This document shows, one piece after another, positions 17,116 through 25,581 of a DNA stretch of 64,000 nucleotides. The translations under genes were made by a program, and so were the position numbers. A model generated the notes under the pieces. The model ran no database searches, was not told where the DNA came from, and saw nothing but the letters and a program-made list of their open reading frames with translations. How positions within the stretch are numbered: the first letter of the stretch is position 1; each line of letters begins with the position of its first letter. The DNA is from Blautia sp. An81 (lineage in GTDB: Bacteria > Bacillota > Clostridia > Lachnospirales > Lachnospiraceae), in NCBI RefSeq assembly GCF_002161285.1, contig NZ_NFHH01000001.1, positions 1-64,000 of the forward strand, given 5' to 3'.

Positions 17116-17532
17116 TCACAAAAGAATCGCCAATGCCTTAGAATATTTGTTCTTAAGTCTTTCGGTCAGAGTGTCCCGCTGGCTTAGATGATCTTTCATA
17201 TCTGCCAGCTTCACCCACCATACCTCCGGATAAATGGTCTGGGCATTTTTGATAGAGATTATATAGTCCTCATAGGATTCTTCATTTTTCCCATGAGTGA
17301 TGTAATTCATATACTTTACCAGCCTCCTGGTTTCATCCAGGGCAAGTATCTCTGCTGTCCCGCAGTCGGAGTCCTCCCACACATCATGGATCCAGGCCAG
17401 GGCAATACACCGCTCCCTCAAGTGTTCCGGTATCATGCGGTTCTGTTCTGTATACCTGGCTACTCTCTCTGAATGCTGGTAGGTTTTCTCATCAAGATAC
17501 TTTTCGGCAAGTTTTTTCGCTTCCTCTATCAC
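17116..17532 (-). CDS. HD-domain protein (RelA/SpoT hydrolase-like)
   Basis: A 138-residue protein with HSERVARY and, 29 residues later, the HD pair in LAWIHDVWEDSD, the pattern of metal-dependent HD phosphohydrolases, especially the short (p)ppGpp-hydrolase-like proteins; KLADMKDHLS further on supports this (MESH1-like proteins have a similar block). I prefer a GTG start at 17532, because AAAGGAG stands eight bases before it; the ATG at 17559 has no ribosome site. It is a single gene upstream of the tRNA. Substrate is not established; a nucleotide phosphate is most likely. Confidence 0.72.
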   Translation of the reverse strand: MIEEAKKLAEKYLDEKTYQHSERVARYTEQNRMIPEHLRERCIALAWIHDVWEDSDCGTAEILALDETRRLVKYMNYITHGKNEESYEDYIISIKNAQTIYPEVWWVKLADMKDHLSQRDTLTERLKNKYSKALAILL

Positions 17533-17837
17533 CCTGACCACTCCTTTTCTGAAGGACATCTTTTTATCTGATTTAACAATACCTTATATTTTCGCATTTT
17601 GCAACTTGTGATTTTCACGAATTTCACATTTTTAATCCTCTTGCTAAAATATCTGACAAAAGACATTTCGGGTTCAAATGCTGATGATGCAGCGGGAAAG
17701 GGCATGACAGTAATGTTCCTCTGTACAGGTATCCTGGAATTTTTTTCAGTATCTTCTGGATAAAAAATCGGAGTATCCGGGAGATATCCAGAACGGACTA
17801 GACAACTACTTAAAGAAAGCCTGTTTAATAGTCAGCG

Positions 17838-18170
17838 TACGGTTCATATTGCAAAAATCTAATTTTAAACCGTATAATTTGCCTGTAAACTACGGTTCAA
17901 ATTCACAAAAACTGTTTCTGAACCGTACAACTACCTGTAAATATACGGCTCAATTCCACGAAAACTGGTTCTAGACCGTATAACTACCTGTAAATATACG
18001 GCTCAATTCCACAAAAACTGGTTCTAGACCGTATAACTGCCTGTAATTGTACGGTTCAAATTCACAAAAACTGTTTCTGAACCGTACAACCGCCTTAAAT
18101 ATACCGCTCAGATTAGCAAAAACAATTTCTGGACCGTACAACTGCCTGTAAATGGACGACTCAGATAAAA
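17838..18170. repeat. array of 53-bp hairpin-forming tandem repeats
   Basis: Six units plus a degenerate seventh start at 17838, 17891, 17944, 17997, 18050, 18102 and 18155: spacing 53, 53, 53, 53, 52, 53. Each begins with TACGGYTCA and carries its approximate inverse (TGAACCGTA or TAGACCGTA) about 28 bases later, so each unit folds into a hairpin; the linker TAYAACTRCCTGTAAATA is also conserved. The second and fifth units have perfect 9-base arms. The period is not a multiple of three, which argues against coding. The surrounding gap 17560-18210 holds no gene I can support. Confidence 0.85.
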
Positions 18171-18212
18171 ATCTTCCGGGTAAAAGATTTTTAAGCTTAT
18201 AAATTGCATATA

Positions 18213-18279
18213 AAAAGACCATTTCTCAAAGATCCAGGCCTTAATCTAAGCCTGCATCTCAGGAAATGGTCTCTTTTTT
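18213..18279 (-). terminator. bidirectional intrinsic terminator
   Basis: AGACCATTTC pairs with GAAATGGTCT, with an inner AGGC/GCCT stem; the plus strand ends in seven Ts and the minus strand in TTTTTA. It closes the flavodoxin/zinc-ribbon operon and isolates the hairpin array from it. Confidence 0.8.
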
Positions 18280-18318
18280 TACTAATTAGAACATCAAAAT
18301 CGGCATTAGCCTATAACC

Positions 18319-18735
18319 TTAACTTTTTTTCACAAATTCTGCTCCGCATTTCGGACAGCGGATACTGATCTTCCCTTTTCCTCTGGGAATCCGAATCTTC
18401 TGTCTGCACTGAGGGCAGGTATAGATATGAAAGTCTTTTCTCTGTTCCTGTATGTATTTCTGTTTTCCGAAAAATCTTTTCACCTTATTTTCCAGCACCA
18501 GATACTTCTGGTTTTCTGCATATCTTTTGCTGATATTTTTAGAAAACATCCGGTAATAAATCAATATCAGCAGCAGAAATTCCCATGAAGTAAGAAGGAT
18601 GCTGAAATATCCGGTCCGCACAAAGAGATTAATCACTGCGCAGACCAGAAGCACGATTACCATAAATATATTCAGTCGGTCACTTCCATAGCGTCCATAC
18701 ATAAATCTTGAAAGCTTTTCTTTTAACTTATCCAT
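18319..18735 (-). CDS. membrane protein with C-terminal zinc ribbon
   Basis: A 138-residue protein. Two hydrophobic segments (about 22-42 and 46-64) are followed by a basic linker and a C-terminal zinc ribbon, CPQCRQKIRIP then CPKCGAEF, a CxxC-x16-18-CxxC pattern. No enzyme motif is visible. Its start overlaps the stop of the flavodoxin gene by eight bases, so the two are translationally coupled; a shared redox or envelope role is inference. Similar small proteins are usually annotated as hypothetical. Confidence 0.65.
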   Translation of the reverse strand: MDKLKEKLSRFMYGRYGSDRLNIFMVIVLLVCAVINLFVRTGYFSILLTSWEFLLLILIYYRMFSKNISKRYAENQKYLVLENKVKRFFGKQKYIQEQRKDFHIYTCPQCRQKIRIPRGKGKISIRCPKCGAEFVKKS

Positions 18736-19261
18736 TTTCCTGCTCTTCTTTCTCTATTTTTTCAAAGACTTCTTTTACAAATTTCCTCGCTCCCTGAAGA
18801 TCCTGTTCATCAGGATGAAGCATCGCCATATCAAAATTCTGAATCATAGCCTCCACCTGCTTCTTATTGCTGGAATTCTTCATATGCTCATATTTTTCCC
18901 TTACAGTCATCGGCATCTTTCCCTGGCAGATATAGGCTCCCATATATTCATTATCATCCTCTATAAAAACCCGTATATTATCTTCGATCTTTTTATAGTA
19001 GTCTGGACTCTGGCCCATACCGCAGGTGCCGAAAAGTGCGATCCGCTTTCCCTGAAGGCTGCCCAGATAGTCCAGCACATCCATGCTGGCGCTTCCCCGG
19101 TCTGTCCAGAATCCTATGAAGTATATATCTCCCATATCATAGTCTGTCTGTCCCTGAAACGGAGCAATATCTTTATTTTTTCCGGGTATTGCTTCAAAAA
19201 TGGCTTTTGCCAGCTTCTCTGTGTTGCCCGTTCTGCTTTTATAGAGTACTTGTGTTCTCAT
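18728..19261 (-). CDS. flavodoxin family protein
   Basis: A 177-residue flavodoxin-like protein. The FMN phosphate loop is seen in YKSRTGNTEKLA (residues 7-18), and the later loops IGFWTDRGSA (about 54) and FGTCGMGQSPDYY (about 78-90) occupy the flavin-ring positions. It probably carries electrons or acts as a reductase in the cytoplasm. It is followed by a coupled zinc-ribbon membrane protein. Some gut Lachnospiraceae use flavodoxins of this sort with partner reductases, but no partner reductase gene is next to it here, so I leave the role open. Confidence 0.82.
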   Translation of the reverse strand: MRTQVLYKSRTGNTEKLAKAIFEAIPGKNKDIAPFQGQTDYDMGDIYFIGFWTDRGSASMDVLDYLGSLQGKRIALFGTCGMGQSPDYYKKIEDNIRVFIEDDNEYMGAYICQGKMPMTVREKYEHMKNSSNKKQVEAMIQNFDMAMLHPDEQDLQGARKFVKEVFEKIEKEEQENG

Positions 19262-19389
19262 TTCACTATTCCTTCCTGGTATCTGATAATTTGTCCTAAA
19301 GTATATTCTAACACCAAGTATTTCGAAAAAGTATTTCTGGAATCTTAAAAATTATAAATTCTCTATAAAGCAGAATCTGTAAAAAGCCC

Positions 19390-20265
19390 CTATTGTTTTA
19401 TATGCACATCCATCTGAGTATATGGCAGTTCAATACCTTCTTCGTCAAATGTCAGCTTAATCTTTTCATTTAGTTTCCATCTGGTAGGCCAGTAATCATC
19501 AGATCCTACCCAGGCTCTGAGTCCAAGCACTACCCCATCTGCTGCAAGCTGATCTACAAAAACCTGGATCCCGTCATCATGTAAAATACAGGCTTCTCCA
19601 TAAAGCATGTTCTCCAAGATTCCTTTTGCCTTTTTCAGATCCGAACTGTAGGAAATCTGAACTTTCAAGTCCAGCTGCCGCTTATCCTGGGCAGTTACAT
19701 TTACAATACTTGCACTGGTAAGCGTTCCGTTTGGGATCGTGATCCGGCGGTTGTCTACTGTAGAAAGTGTGGTATAAAACAAATCAATCCTGACTACAGT
19801 TCCTTCCTGCTTATCTGTATTCTCAATAATATAATCTCCCACCACAAAAGGCTTTAGTGCCAGGATAATAACACCTCCGGCCAAATTGGATAGACCTCCC
19901 TGGAGGGCCAGACCAATGGCAACACCACCAGAAGCAACTAATGCAGCAATGGAAGATTCTTTCACCCCGAAGCTGGTAGCAATGGATACTACCAGCAGAC
20001 AGTACAGTGCCGCCTTCACCACTGATGAAACAAACTGGGTCACTCCCGTATCCACATTTGCCTTTCGCATGGAAGCGACAATAAATCTGGTAAGTTTCTG
20101 GATCAGTTTACTGGCTATGATGTAGACTACAATAGCCAGGATCACTCTGCCCACAAAGGTTCCGATGACCGGGAGCTGCTTTTCCCAGAAAGCCCAGGTA
20201 AAATAGTGGTGAAAGAAGTCGCGGATACTTTCAAATTCCAGCGTTTCTGATAAAAAAATGTTCAT
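19390..20265 (-). CDS. small-conductance mechanosensitive channel, MscS family
   Basis: A 291-residue channel. Three membrane helices occupy roughly residues 25-130; the third has the glycine/alanine-rich pore-lining pattern (ALVASGGVAIGLALQGGLSNL). The beta domain follows with VGDYIIENTDKQEGTVVRID and RITIPNGTLTSASIVN. The family releases solutes at the cytoplasmic membrane upon hypo-osmotic shock. It stands alone between the flavodoxin operon and glgB, after a hairpin at 20308-20360. Confidence 0.9.
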   Translation of the reverse strand: MNIFLSETLEFESIRDFFHHYFTWAFWEKQLPVIGTFVGRVILAIVVYIIASKLIQKLTRFIVASMRKANVDTGVTQFVSSVVKAALYCLLVVSIATSFGVKESSIAALVASGGVAIGLALQGGLSNLAGGVIILALKPFVVGDYIIENTDKQEGTVVRIDLFYTTLSTVDNRRITIPNGTLTSASIVNVTAQDKRQLDLKVQISYSSDLKKAKGILENMLYGEACILHDDGIQVFVDQLAADGVVLGLRAWVGSDDYWPTRWKLNEKIKLTFDEEGIELPYTQMDVHIKQ

Positions 20266-20307
20266 AGTCTTTATGTTTCCCTTTCCTTGTTTCCTTTCGC
20301 ATAGAAA

Positions 20308-20360
20308 GGGACTGTTGCAGAATTCCTTTTTATTTTTAAGATTTATTCTGCAAAAGCCCC
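20308..20360 (-). repeat. imperfect hairpin between glgB and the MscS gene
   Basis: GGGACTGTTGCAGAAT pairs with ATTCTGCAAAAGCCCC with two or three mismatches, around a 21-base AT-rich loop. It directly follows glgB on the minus strand; the downstream U-tract is short (TTTC), so termination would be weak. Confidence 0.5.
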
Positions 20361-20381
20361 TCTCCCTGTAATTCTATTTAA

Positions 20382-23003
20382 CTATTTTTTCGTAGTTCCT
20401 CTGGACCTTGTCCCGGTTTTTTTACCAGAAGCTTTTTTCTTCTCCTGTACTTTTTTCTCCGCCTCTGGTTTATATGTTTCTTCCTTACTTGTCTCTAATT
20501 TTTCCGGTTCCTTCTTGCTGGTCTCCAGTTTCTCCGGTTCCTTCTTGCTGGTCTCCAGTTTCTCCGGTTCTTTCTTGCTGGTCTCCAGCTTCTCCGGTTC
20601 CTTCTTATTGGTCTCTAATTTCTCCGGCTCTTTTTTCACTGTCTGGAGTTTTTTCTGAGGTTCTTTTGGAAGAACAATTTCCTGTTCCTTCTCTGCTTTT
20701 ATTCTTTCCTCTTCAATCTTCTGCTCCAGTTTCCTGCGCACTGTAGATACAGTTGTCTGTTCTTCTTTTTCTGCTTTCTTTCCGGTCCTCTTTGTCTCAT
20801 TCTTTGTATAAGAGAAAATCTGTACGGAAAGGGGCGCCACATTGATTACAATAGAGTTCTTTCTCTCATCCCACTCTTCTTTCTTGGAGACCTTGACTCT
20901 CGGATTCCCTACACCTGTTCCTCCATAGACTTTTGCATCACTGTTAAAAATCTCTTTATACTTTCCAGGATAGGGAACTCCCATCTGATATTTCTCATAG
21001 GGAAGTGCAGAAAAATTACAAACCACCACCAATGTACTGTCCTTTTTCTTACCTTTTCTGATAAAGGTAAGCATGTTTTTCTCAGTCTCCATAACATTGA
21101 TCCACTCAAATCCTGCTGGATCGTAGTCTTCTTCATAAAGAGCCGGCTGTTCTTTATACAACTTCAGCAGAGCTTTCATATAATCCTGCATCTGCTTGTG
21201 GTCTTTCTCCTCCAGAAGATTCCAATCCAGTTCTCTTTGTTCAGACCATTCTCTTTCCTGAGCAAATTCCTGTCCCATAAACAGCAGTTTTTTGCCGGGA
21301 TGGACGATCATATAGCCAAGAGCTGCCCGAAGATTTGCCATCTTCTTCTCCTTTTCTCCTGGCATTTTATTCAGGAGAGAACATTTTCCATGAACCACTT
21401 CATCATGAGACAGACTTAAAAGGAATTTTTCACTATACGCATAAATCATGCTGAAGGTCAGCTCATCATGAGCCCCGCTTCTGTATATAGGATCTTTCTT
21501 CATATAATCAATGAAGTCGTTCATCCATCCCATGTTCCATTTATAATCAAATCCAAGGCCATCATCTTCTACATCTCCGGTAATCTTCGGCCAGGCTGTA
21601 GACTCCTCTGCGATCAGAAGCACATCTGGGTGTTTCTTCTTGAAAACAGAATTCAGATGCTTCAGAAATTCGATAGCTTCCAGATTCTCATTCCCGCCGT
21701 AAATGTTGGCTACCCATTCTCCGTCATTCTTTCCATAATCCAGATAGAGCATAGATGCCACAGCATCCATACGGATTCCGTCCGCGTGATACTTCTCTGC
21801 CCAGAACAGAGCATTGGAAATCAGGAAGTTTTTCACCTGAGGACGTCCGTAATTATAGATTAAAGTTCCCCAGTGAGGATGCATCCCCTGTCTTGGGTCC
21901 AGGTGCTCATAAAGGCAGGTGCCGTCAAAGTTGGAAAGTCCAAAAGTATCTTTTGGAAAATGAGCAGGAACCCAGTCCAGAATCACACCTATTCCCTGCT
22001 GGTGCATGTAATCCATAAAGTACATAAAATCTTCACAGCTTCCATAGCGGCTGGTAGGCGCATAATATCCTGTTACCTGATATCCCCAGGACTCGTCCAG
22101 AGGGTGTTCCATAATGGGCATCAGTTCCACATGGGTATATCCCATCTCTTTAATATAATCAGCCAGAATAGGTGCAATCTCCCTGTAATTGTAGAAAAGT
22201 CTTCCTTCCTCCTCCGGTTTTCTCCAGGAGCCCAGGTGCATCTCATATACCGCCAGAGGTTTCTTCTCATCTTGGAGCTGCTTTCTGGATTTCATCCAAT
22301 CTCCGTCACTCCACTGATAACCTTTCAGATCTGTAACAACAGAAGCTGTCTTTGGCCGAAGCTCTGATTCGTTTCCATAAGGGTCTGACTTCAGATAAAC
22401 CAGAGAGCCTTTTGCCTTAATTTCATATTTGTACAAAGATCCTGCCTTGACTCCGGGAATAAAGAGCTCATAAATTCCCGAAACACTGAGGCGGTTCATC
22501 TGATGCCTTCTGCCATCCCAGTGGTTGAAGTCTCCCACGACACTGACACGTATAGCATTAGGCGCCCAAACAGCAAAATAAACACCGGACACTCCATGGA
22601 TAGTCATGGGATGCGCACCTAATTTTTCGTAAATATCATAACAGATTCCCGCACAGAACTGCTGCTCCTGTTCCACGGTAATCTGTTTATCAAAGGCATA
22701 GGGATCATAAAATTTCTCTACAACGCCTTCATCATACACTGCTTCATATTTATACTTGGGAATTTTATCCCCTGGGATCAGAACAGCAAAATATCCAGCC
22801 TCATCTTCCTGTTCCATCTCATACTCCTGTTTTCCCTTGGTGAGAACTACTTTCACCTGCCGGGCATCAGGAAGAAAACACTGGATCAGAATTCCCTCAG
22901 GGGTGACTCTGGGTCCCAAAAGTCTTCTTGGTTCACTTTCCTCAGAATATACAATGGCCTCAATTTCCGGCCAGTCCATCATCTCATATAATTTTTCAGA
23001 CAT
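20382..23003 (-). CDS. glgB: 1,4-alpha-glucan branching enzyme with repetitive C-terminal tail
   Basis: An 873-residue glycogen branching enzyme. CBM48-like beta domains occupy about residues 20-230 (VYFAVWAPNAIRVSVVGDFN), then the GH13 barrel with the nucleophile in DGIRMDAVASML, the acid in LLIAEESTAWP and LSHDEVVHGK, and a C-terminal beta domain ending near 740. The last 130 residues are not part of the enzyme family: a lysine/glutamate-rich, probably disordered tail with five tandem copies of KKEPEKLETS (790-839) and a lysine/arginine-rich end. Normal GlgB is 630-740 residues. It transfers alpha-1,4 segments to alpha-1,6 branch points of glycogen. No other glg gene is nearby. Confidence 0.92.
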   Translation of the reverse strand: MSEKLYEMMDWPEIEAIVYSEESEPRRLLGPRVTPEGILIQCFLPDARQVKVVLTKGKQEYEMEQEDEAGYFAVLIPGDKIPKYKYEAVYDEGVVEKFYDPYAFDKQITVEQEQQFCAGICYDIYEKLGAHPMTIHGVSGVYFAVWAPNAIRVSVVGDFNHWDGRRHQMNRLSVSGIYELFIPGVKAGSLYKYEIKAKGSLVYLKSDPYGNESELRPKTASVVTDLKGYQWSDGDWMKSRKQLQDEKKPLAVYEMHLGSWRKPEEEGRLFYNYREIAPILADYIKEMGYTHVELMPIMEHPLDESWGYQVTGYYAPTSRYGSCEDFMYFMDYMHQQGIGVILDWVPAHFPKDTFGLSNFDGTCLYEHLDPRQGMHPHWGTLIYNYGRPQVKNFLISNALFWAEKYHADGIRMDAVASMLYLDYGKNDGEWVANIYGGNENLEAIEFLKHLNSVFKKKHPDVLLIAEESTAWPKITGDVEDDGLGFDYKWNMGWMNDFIDYMKKDPIYRSGAHDELTFSMIYAYSEKFLLSLSHDEVVHGKCSLLNKMPGEKEKKMANLRAALGYMIVHPGKKLLFMGQEFAQEREWSEQRELDWNLLEEKDHKQMQDYMKALLKLYKEQPALYEEDYDPAGFEWINVMETEKNMLTFIRKGKKKDSTLVVVCNFSALPYEKYQMGVPYPGKYKEIFNSDAKVYGGTGVGNPRVKVSKKEEWDERKNSIVINVAPLSVQIFSYTKNETKRTGKKAEKEEQTTVSTVRRKLEQKIEEERIKAEKEQEIVLPKEPQKKLQTVKKEPEKLETNKKEPEKLETSKKEPEKLETSKKEPEKLETSKKEPEKLETSKEETYKPEAEKKVQEKKKASGKKTGTRSRGTTKK
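20487..20636 (-). repeat. 30-bp tandem repeats inside glgB
   Basis: Five consecutive 30-base units encode KKEPEKLETN once and KKEPEKLETS four times. The DNA copies are nearly identical, so copy number can change by slippage without breaking the frame. Confidence 0.92.
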
Positions 23004-23022
23004 AATGCTCCTCCTTTGTTTT

Positions 23023-23051
23023 ATTTTATCATCAAATTTTGGGGTTGTAAA
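23023..23051 (-). promoter_or_regulatory. putative glgB promoter
   Basis: TTTACA, a 17-base spacer and TAAAAT on the minus strand stand just before AAAGGAGG and the glgB ATG, giving a very short leader. A second candidate (TTGTAG-17-TACAAT) lies further upstream, so the true promoter is undecided. Confidence 0.4.
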
Positions 23052-23120
23052 GTTTCAAACTGCCGCGGTAAAGGGGATATCTGTAAATTGTATAAATTTT
23101 ATTTTTCTTCTACAAAAATG

Positions 23121-23149
23121 TTGTGCATTTTATACACATAAAGTATAAT
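23121..23149 (+). promoter_or_regulatory. putative hydCBA promoter
   Basis: TTGTGC is followed after 17 bases by a perfect TATAAT, about 70 bases before the hydC start codon. The region is shared with the divergent glgB gene. Confidence 0.7.
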
Positions 23150-23218
23150 TAGGATAACTTCGCATATAAATTTTTCTTAACAGCGATTTTACAATCACGA
23201 ACAAGGAGGTACTAATGC

Positions 23219-23698
23219 ATGCTCGACCAAAGCTACTACGAAAAAGCCGATGAGATCATTGACTACTATGGACGGAAAGCAAGTTCTCTGATTCCCATTA
23301 TGCAGGATATCCAGGGAGAATATCGTTATCTTCCCGGAGAACTTCTCACTTATGTAGCCAAGGAAATCGGCGTGACAGAGGCCAAGGCCTACAGTGTTGC
23401 AACCTTTTATGAAAACTTTTCTTTTGAGCCAAAAGGAAAATATATCATCAAGGTCTGTGACGGAACTGCCTGTCATGTGCGTAAATCTATCCCTATCCTG
23501 GAGGCCCTGCAGAAAGAGCTGGGACTGAGCCGGAAAAAGCATACCACAGACGATATGCTGTTCACTGTAGAAACTGTGTCTTGTCTGGGCGCCTGCGGAC
23601 TTGCTCCTACCCTGACAGTAAATAATGAAGTCCATCCTTCCATGACGCCTGAAAAAGCTCTGGAACTGATCACAGAACTGCGAGGTGACAATGTATGA
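23219..23698 (+). CDS. hydC: NADH-dependent [FeFe] hydrogenase subunit HydC (NuoE-like)
   Basis: A 159-residue thioredoxin-fold [2Fe-2S] protein of the NuoE/HydC family. The cluster ligands are C80 and C85 (VCDGTACH) and C122 and C126 (SCLGACGLAP). It forms the small subunit of the trimeric hydrogenase that couples NADH and ferredoxin oxidation to hydrogen production, or the reverse. I use the ATG at 23219, eight bases after AAGGAGGT; an ATG at 23215 is in the wrong frame. The stop overlaps hydB by four bases. Confidence 0.92.
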   Translation: MLDQSYYEKADEIIDYYGRKASSLIPIMQDIQGEYRYLPGELLTYVAKEIGVTEAKAYSVATFYENFSFEPKGKYIIKVCDGTACHVRKSIPILEALQKELGLSRKKHTTDDMLFTVETVSCLGACGLAPTLTVNNEVHPSMTPEKALELITELRGDNV

Positions 23699-25569
23699 TA
23701 ATTGAAAACAGAGACGCTCTGTTAAAAGAGCGGGAACTTGCCCAAAAAGAAATCGATTCCTTTGACTGCCGTATTCTGGTATGTGCAGGAACCGGCTGTG
23801 TTGCTTCCGGTTCAGAAAAAATCTATGAAAAAATGAAAGAATTATGCCAGGATTTACCTGGAGTATCTGTAGAATTCCAGAAAGATGTTCCTCACATCGG
23901 TACCGTAAAGACCGGATGTCAGGGAATCTGCGAATTAGGACCATTGGTGCGTATTGAGCCTTTACACTATCAGTATGTAAAAGTAAGCGAAGAAGACTGC
24001 CTGGAAATCTTCCAGCGAACAGTGCTGAATAAAGAGCCTGTGGAGCATCTGTTCTATAAAAAAGGCGGACAGTCTTACGCCTCACCTGATGAGATTCCTT
24101 TTATCGCTAAGCAGACCAGGATTGTTTTGGAAAACTGTGGAAAATTCGATGCAGAATCTCTGGATGAATACATAGCTTCCGGTGGATATGACGCCCTGAC
24201 AAAAGCTCTTTTTGATATGACTCCGGAAGATGTTCTGGAAGAAGTAGACAAGTCCAAATTAAGAGGCCGTGGAGGCGGCGGTTTTCCAGCAGGAAGAAAA
24301 TGGAAACAGGTAGCTGCCCATAAAGAAGAGCCTGTGCATTACATCGTCTGTAACGGCGACGAAGGAGACCCTGGCGCATTCATGGATGGAAGCGTAATGG
24401 AAGGGGATCCCTACCGTCTCATCGAAGGTATGACCATAGGGGCCTATGCCACTGCCTGTCATGATGGCTATATCTATGTACGTGCAGAATATCCCTTATC
24501 CGTAGCCCGTTTGCGCAAGGCTATCCGCCAGGCAGAAGAAAAGGGGCTTTTGGGAGAGAACATCCTGGGAAGCGGCTTTTCCTTCCGCCTCCACATCAAT
24601 CGGGGAGCCGGTGCCTTTGTATGCGGCGAAGGTTCTGCACTTACCGCCTCTATCGAAGGCGACAGAGGTATGCCCCGTGTGAAGCCTCCCAGAACTGTAG
24701 ATCATGGTCTCTGGGCGAAGCCTACAGTTTTAAATAATGTTGAAACCTTTGCCAACGTGCCTGGCATTATCTTAAAAGGCGCTGACTGGTTCCGCACTAT
24801 CGGAACAGAAGGCAGCCCGGGAACCAAGACCTTCTCCATTACCGGAGCTATTGAAAATACTGGTCTTATCGAAGTTCCCATGGGTACTACCCTCCGGGAG
24901 ATCATCTATGATATCGGAGGAGGCATCAAAGGGGGAGGAGACTTTAAAGCTATCCAGATCGGCGGCCCCTCAGGAGGATGTCTTACCAGTGAACATCTGG
25001 ATGTAGGTTTGGATTTTGACAATGTTAAGAAATACAACGCTATTATGGGTTCCGGCGGTCTGGTTGTCATGGATGAAAATACCTGTATGGTGGAAGTGGC
25101 CCGTTTCTTTATGAGCTTTACCCAGCGGGAATCCTGCGGTAAATGTGTTCCCTGCCGCGAGGGAACCAAGCGCATGCTGGAAATTCTGGAACGGATCGTA
25201 AACGGGGAAGGAAAGTTGGAAGATCTGGATACTCTGGAAGAGCTGGCTGCTATGGTCAAAAATATGGCTCTGTGCGGTCTTGGAAAGAGCGCTCCTCTTC
25301 CTGTTATCAGCACTTTAAAAACCTTCCGTAAGGAATATGAAGAACATATACTGGAACACAAATGTGCGGCAAAGAGCTGTACGGCTATGCGCAAGTACAT
25401 TATTAATCCGGAATTCTGTAAAGGCTGCGGCAAATGTGCTAAGAACTGTCCTGTAGGCGCCATTTCCGGTGTGCGCAAACAGGCCTACCACATCAATCCG
25501 GATGTATGTATCAAATGTGACGCCTGCCGTGAAAACTGTGCATTTGATGCGGTATACGTTGAATATTAG
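23695..25569 (+). CDS. hydB: NADH-dependent [FeFe] hydrogenase subunit HydB (NuoF-like)
   Basis: A 624-residue flavoprotein subunit. A thioredoxin-like [2Fe-2S] domain (CAGTGCVASG, about 32-41) precedes the NuoF core: the glycine-rich NADH/FMN site (GRGGGGFPAGRKW, about 190) and the [4Fe-4S] motif SCGKCVPCREGTKRM (about 479). The C-terminal extension carries two ferredoxin motifs, CKGCGKCAKNCPVG and CIKCDACRENCAFDA. This layout is that of electron-bifurcating HydB. It accepts or donates electrons at NAD(H) in the cytoplasm. Coupled to hydC by overlap, and followed by hydA after 12 bases. Confidence 0.94.
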   Translation: MIIENRDALLKERELAQKEIDSFDCRILVCAGTGCVASGSEKIYEKMKELCQDLPGVSVEFQKDVPHIGTVKTGCQGICELGPLVRIEPLHYQYVKVSEEDCLEIFQRTVLNKEPVEHLFYKKGGQSYASPDEIPFIAKQTRIVLENCGKFDAESLDEYIASGGYDALTKALFDMTPEDVLEEVDKSKLRGRGGGGFPAGRKWKQVAAHKEEPVHYIVCNGDEGDPGAFMDGSVMEGDPYRLIEGMTIGAYATACHDGYIYVRAEYPLSVARLRKAIRQAEEKGLLGENILGSGFSFRLHINRGAGAFVCGEGSALTASIEGDRGMPRVKPPRTVDHGLWAKPTVLNNVETFANVPGIILKGADWFRTIGTEGSPGTKTFSITGAIENTGLIEVPMGTTLREIIYDIGGGIKGGGDFKAIQIGGPSGGCLTSEHLDVGLDFDNVKKYNAIMGSGGLVVMDENTCMVEVARFFMSFTQRESCGKCVPCREGTKRMLEILERIVNGEGKLEDLDTLEELAAMVKNMALCGLGKSAPLPVISTLKTFRKEYEEHILEHKCAAKSCTAMRKYIINPEFCKGCGKCAKNCPVGAISGVRKQAYHINPDVCIKCDACRENCAFDAVYVEY

Positions 25570-25581
25570 GAGGGATAATTT

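Noticed and set aside
17640-17830. A short plus-strand frame containing FFQYLLDKKSEYPGDIQ
   Set aside because: It has no start signal and runs into the hairpin array; it might be a gene remnant, but I cannot support it.
17838-18170. CRISPR array
   Set aside because: Units are similar over their whole length with no unique spacers, and no cas gene is near.
17971-18222. An 83-codon minus-strand frame across the 53-bp repeats
   Set aside because: The repeat period is not a multiple of three, so each unit would be read in a different frame; there is no ribosome site, and the conserved feature is the hairpin.
23120-23140. Rex-type redox operator in the hydC promoter (TTGTG...CACAT)
   Set aside because: The half-sites are one base too far apart and the inner AA/TT bases are missing; it is a weak match only.
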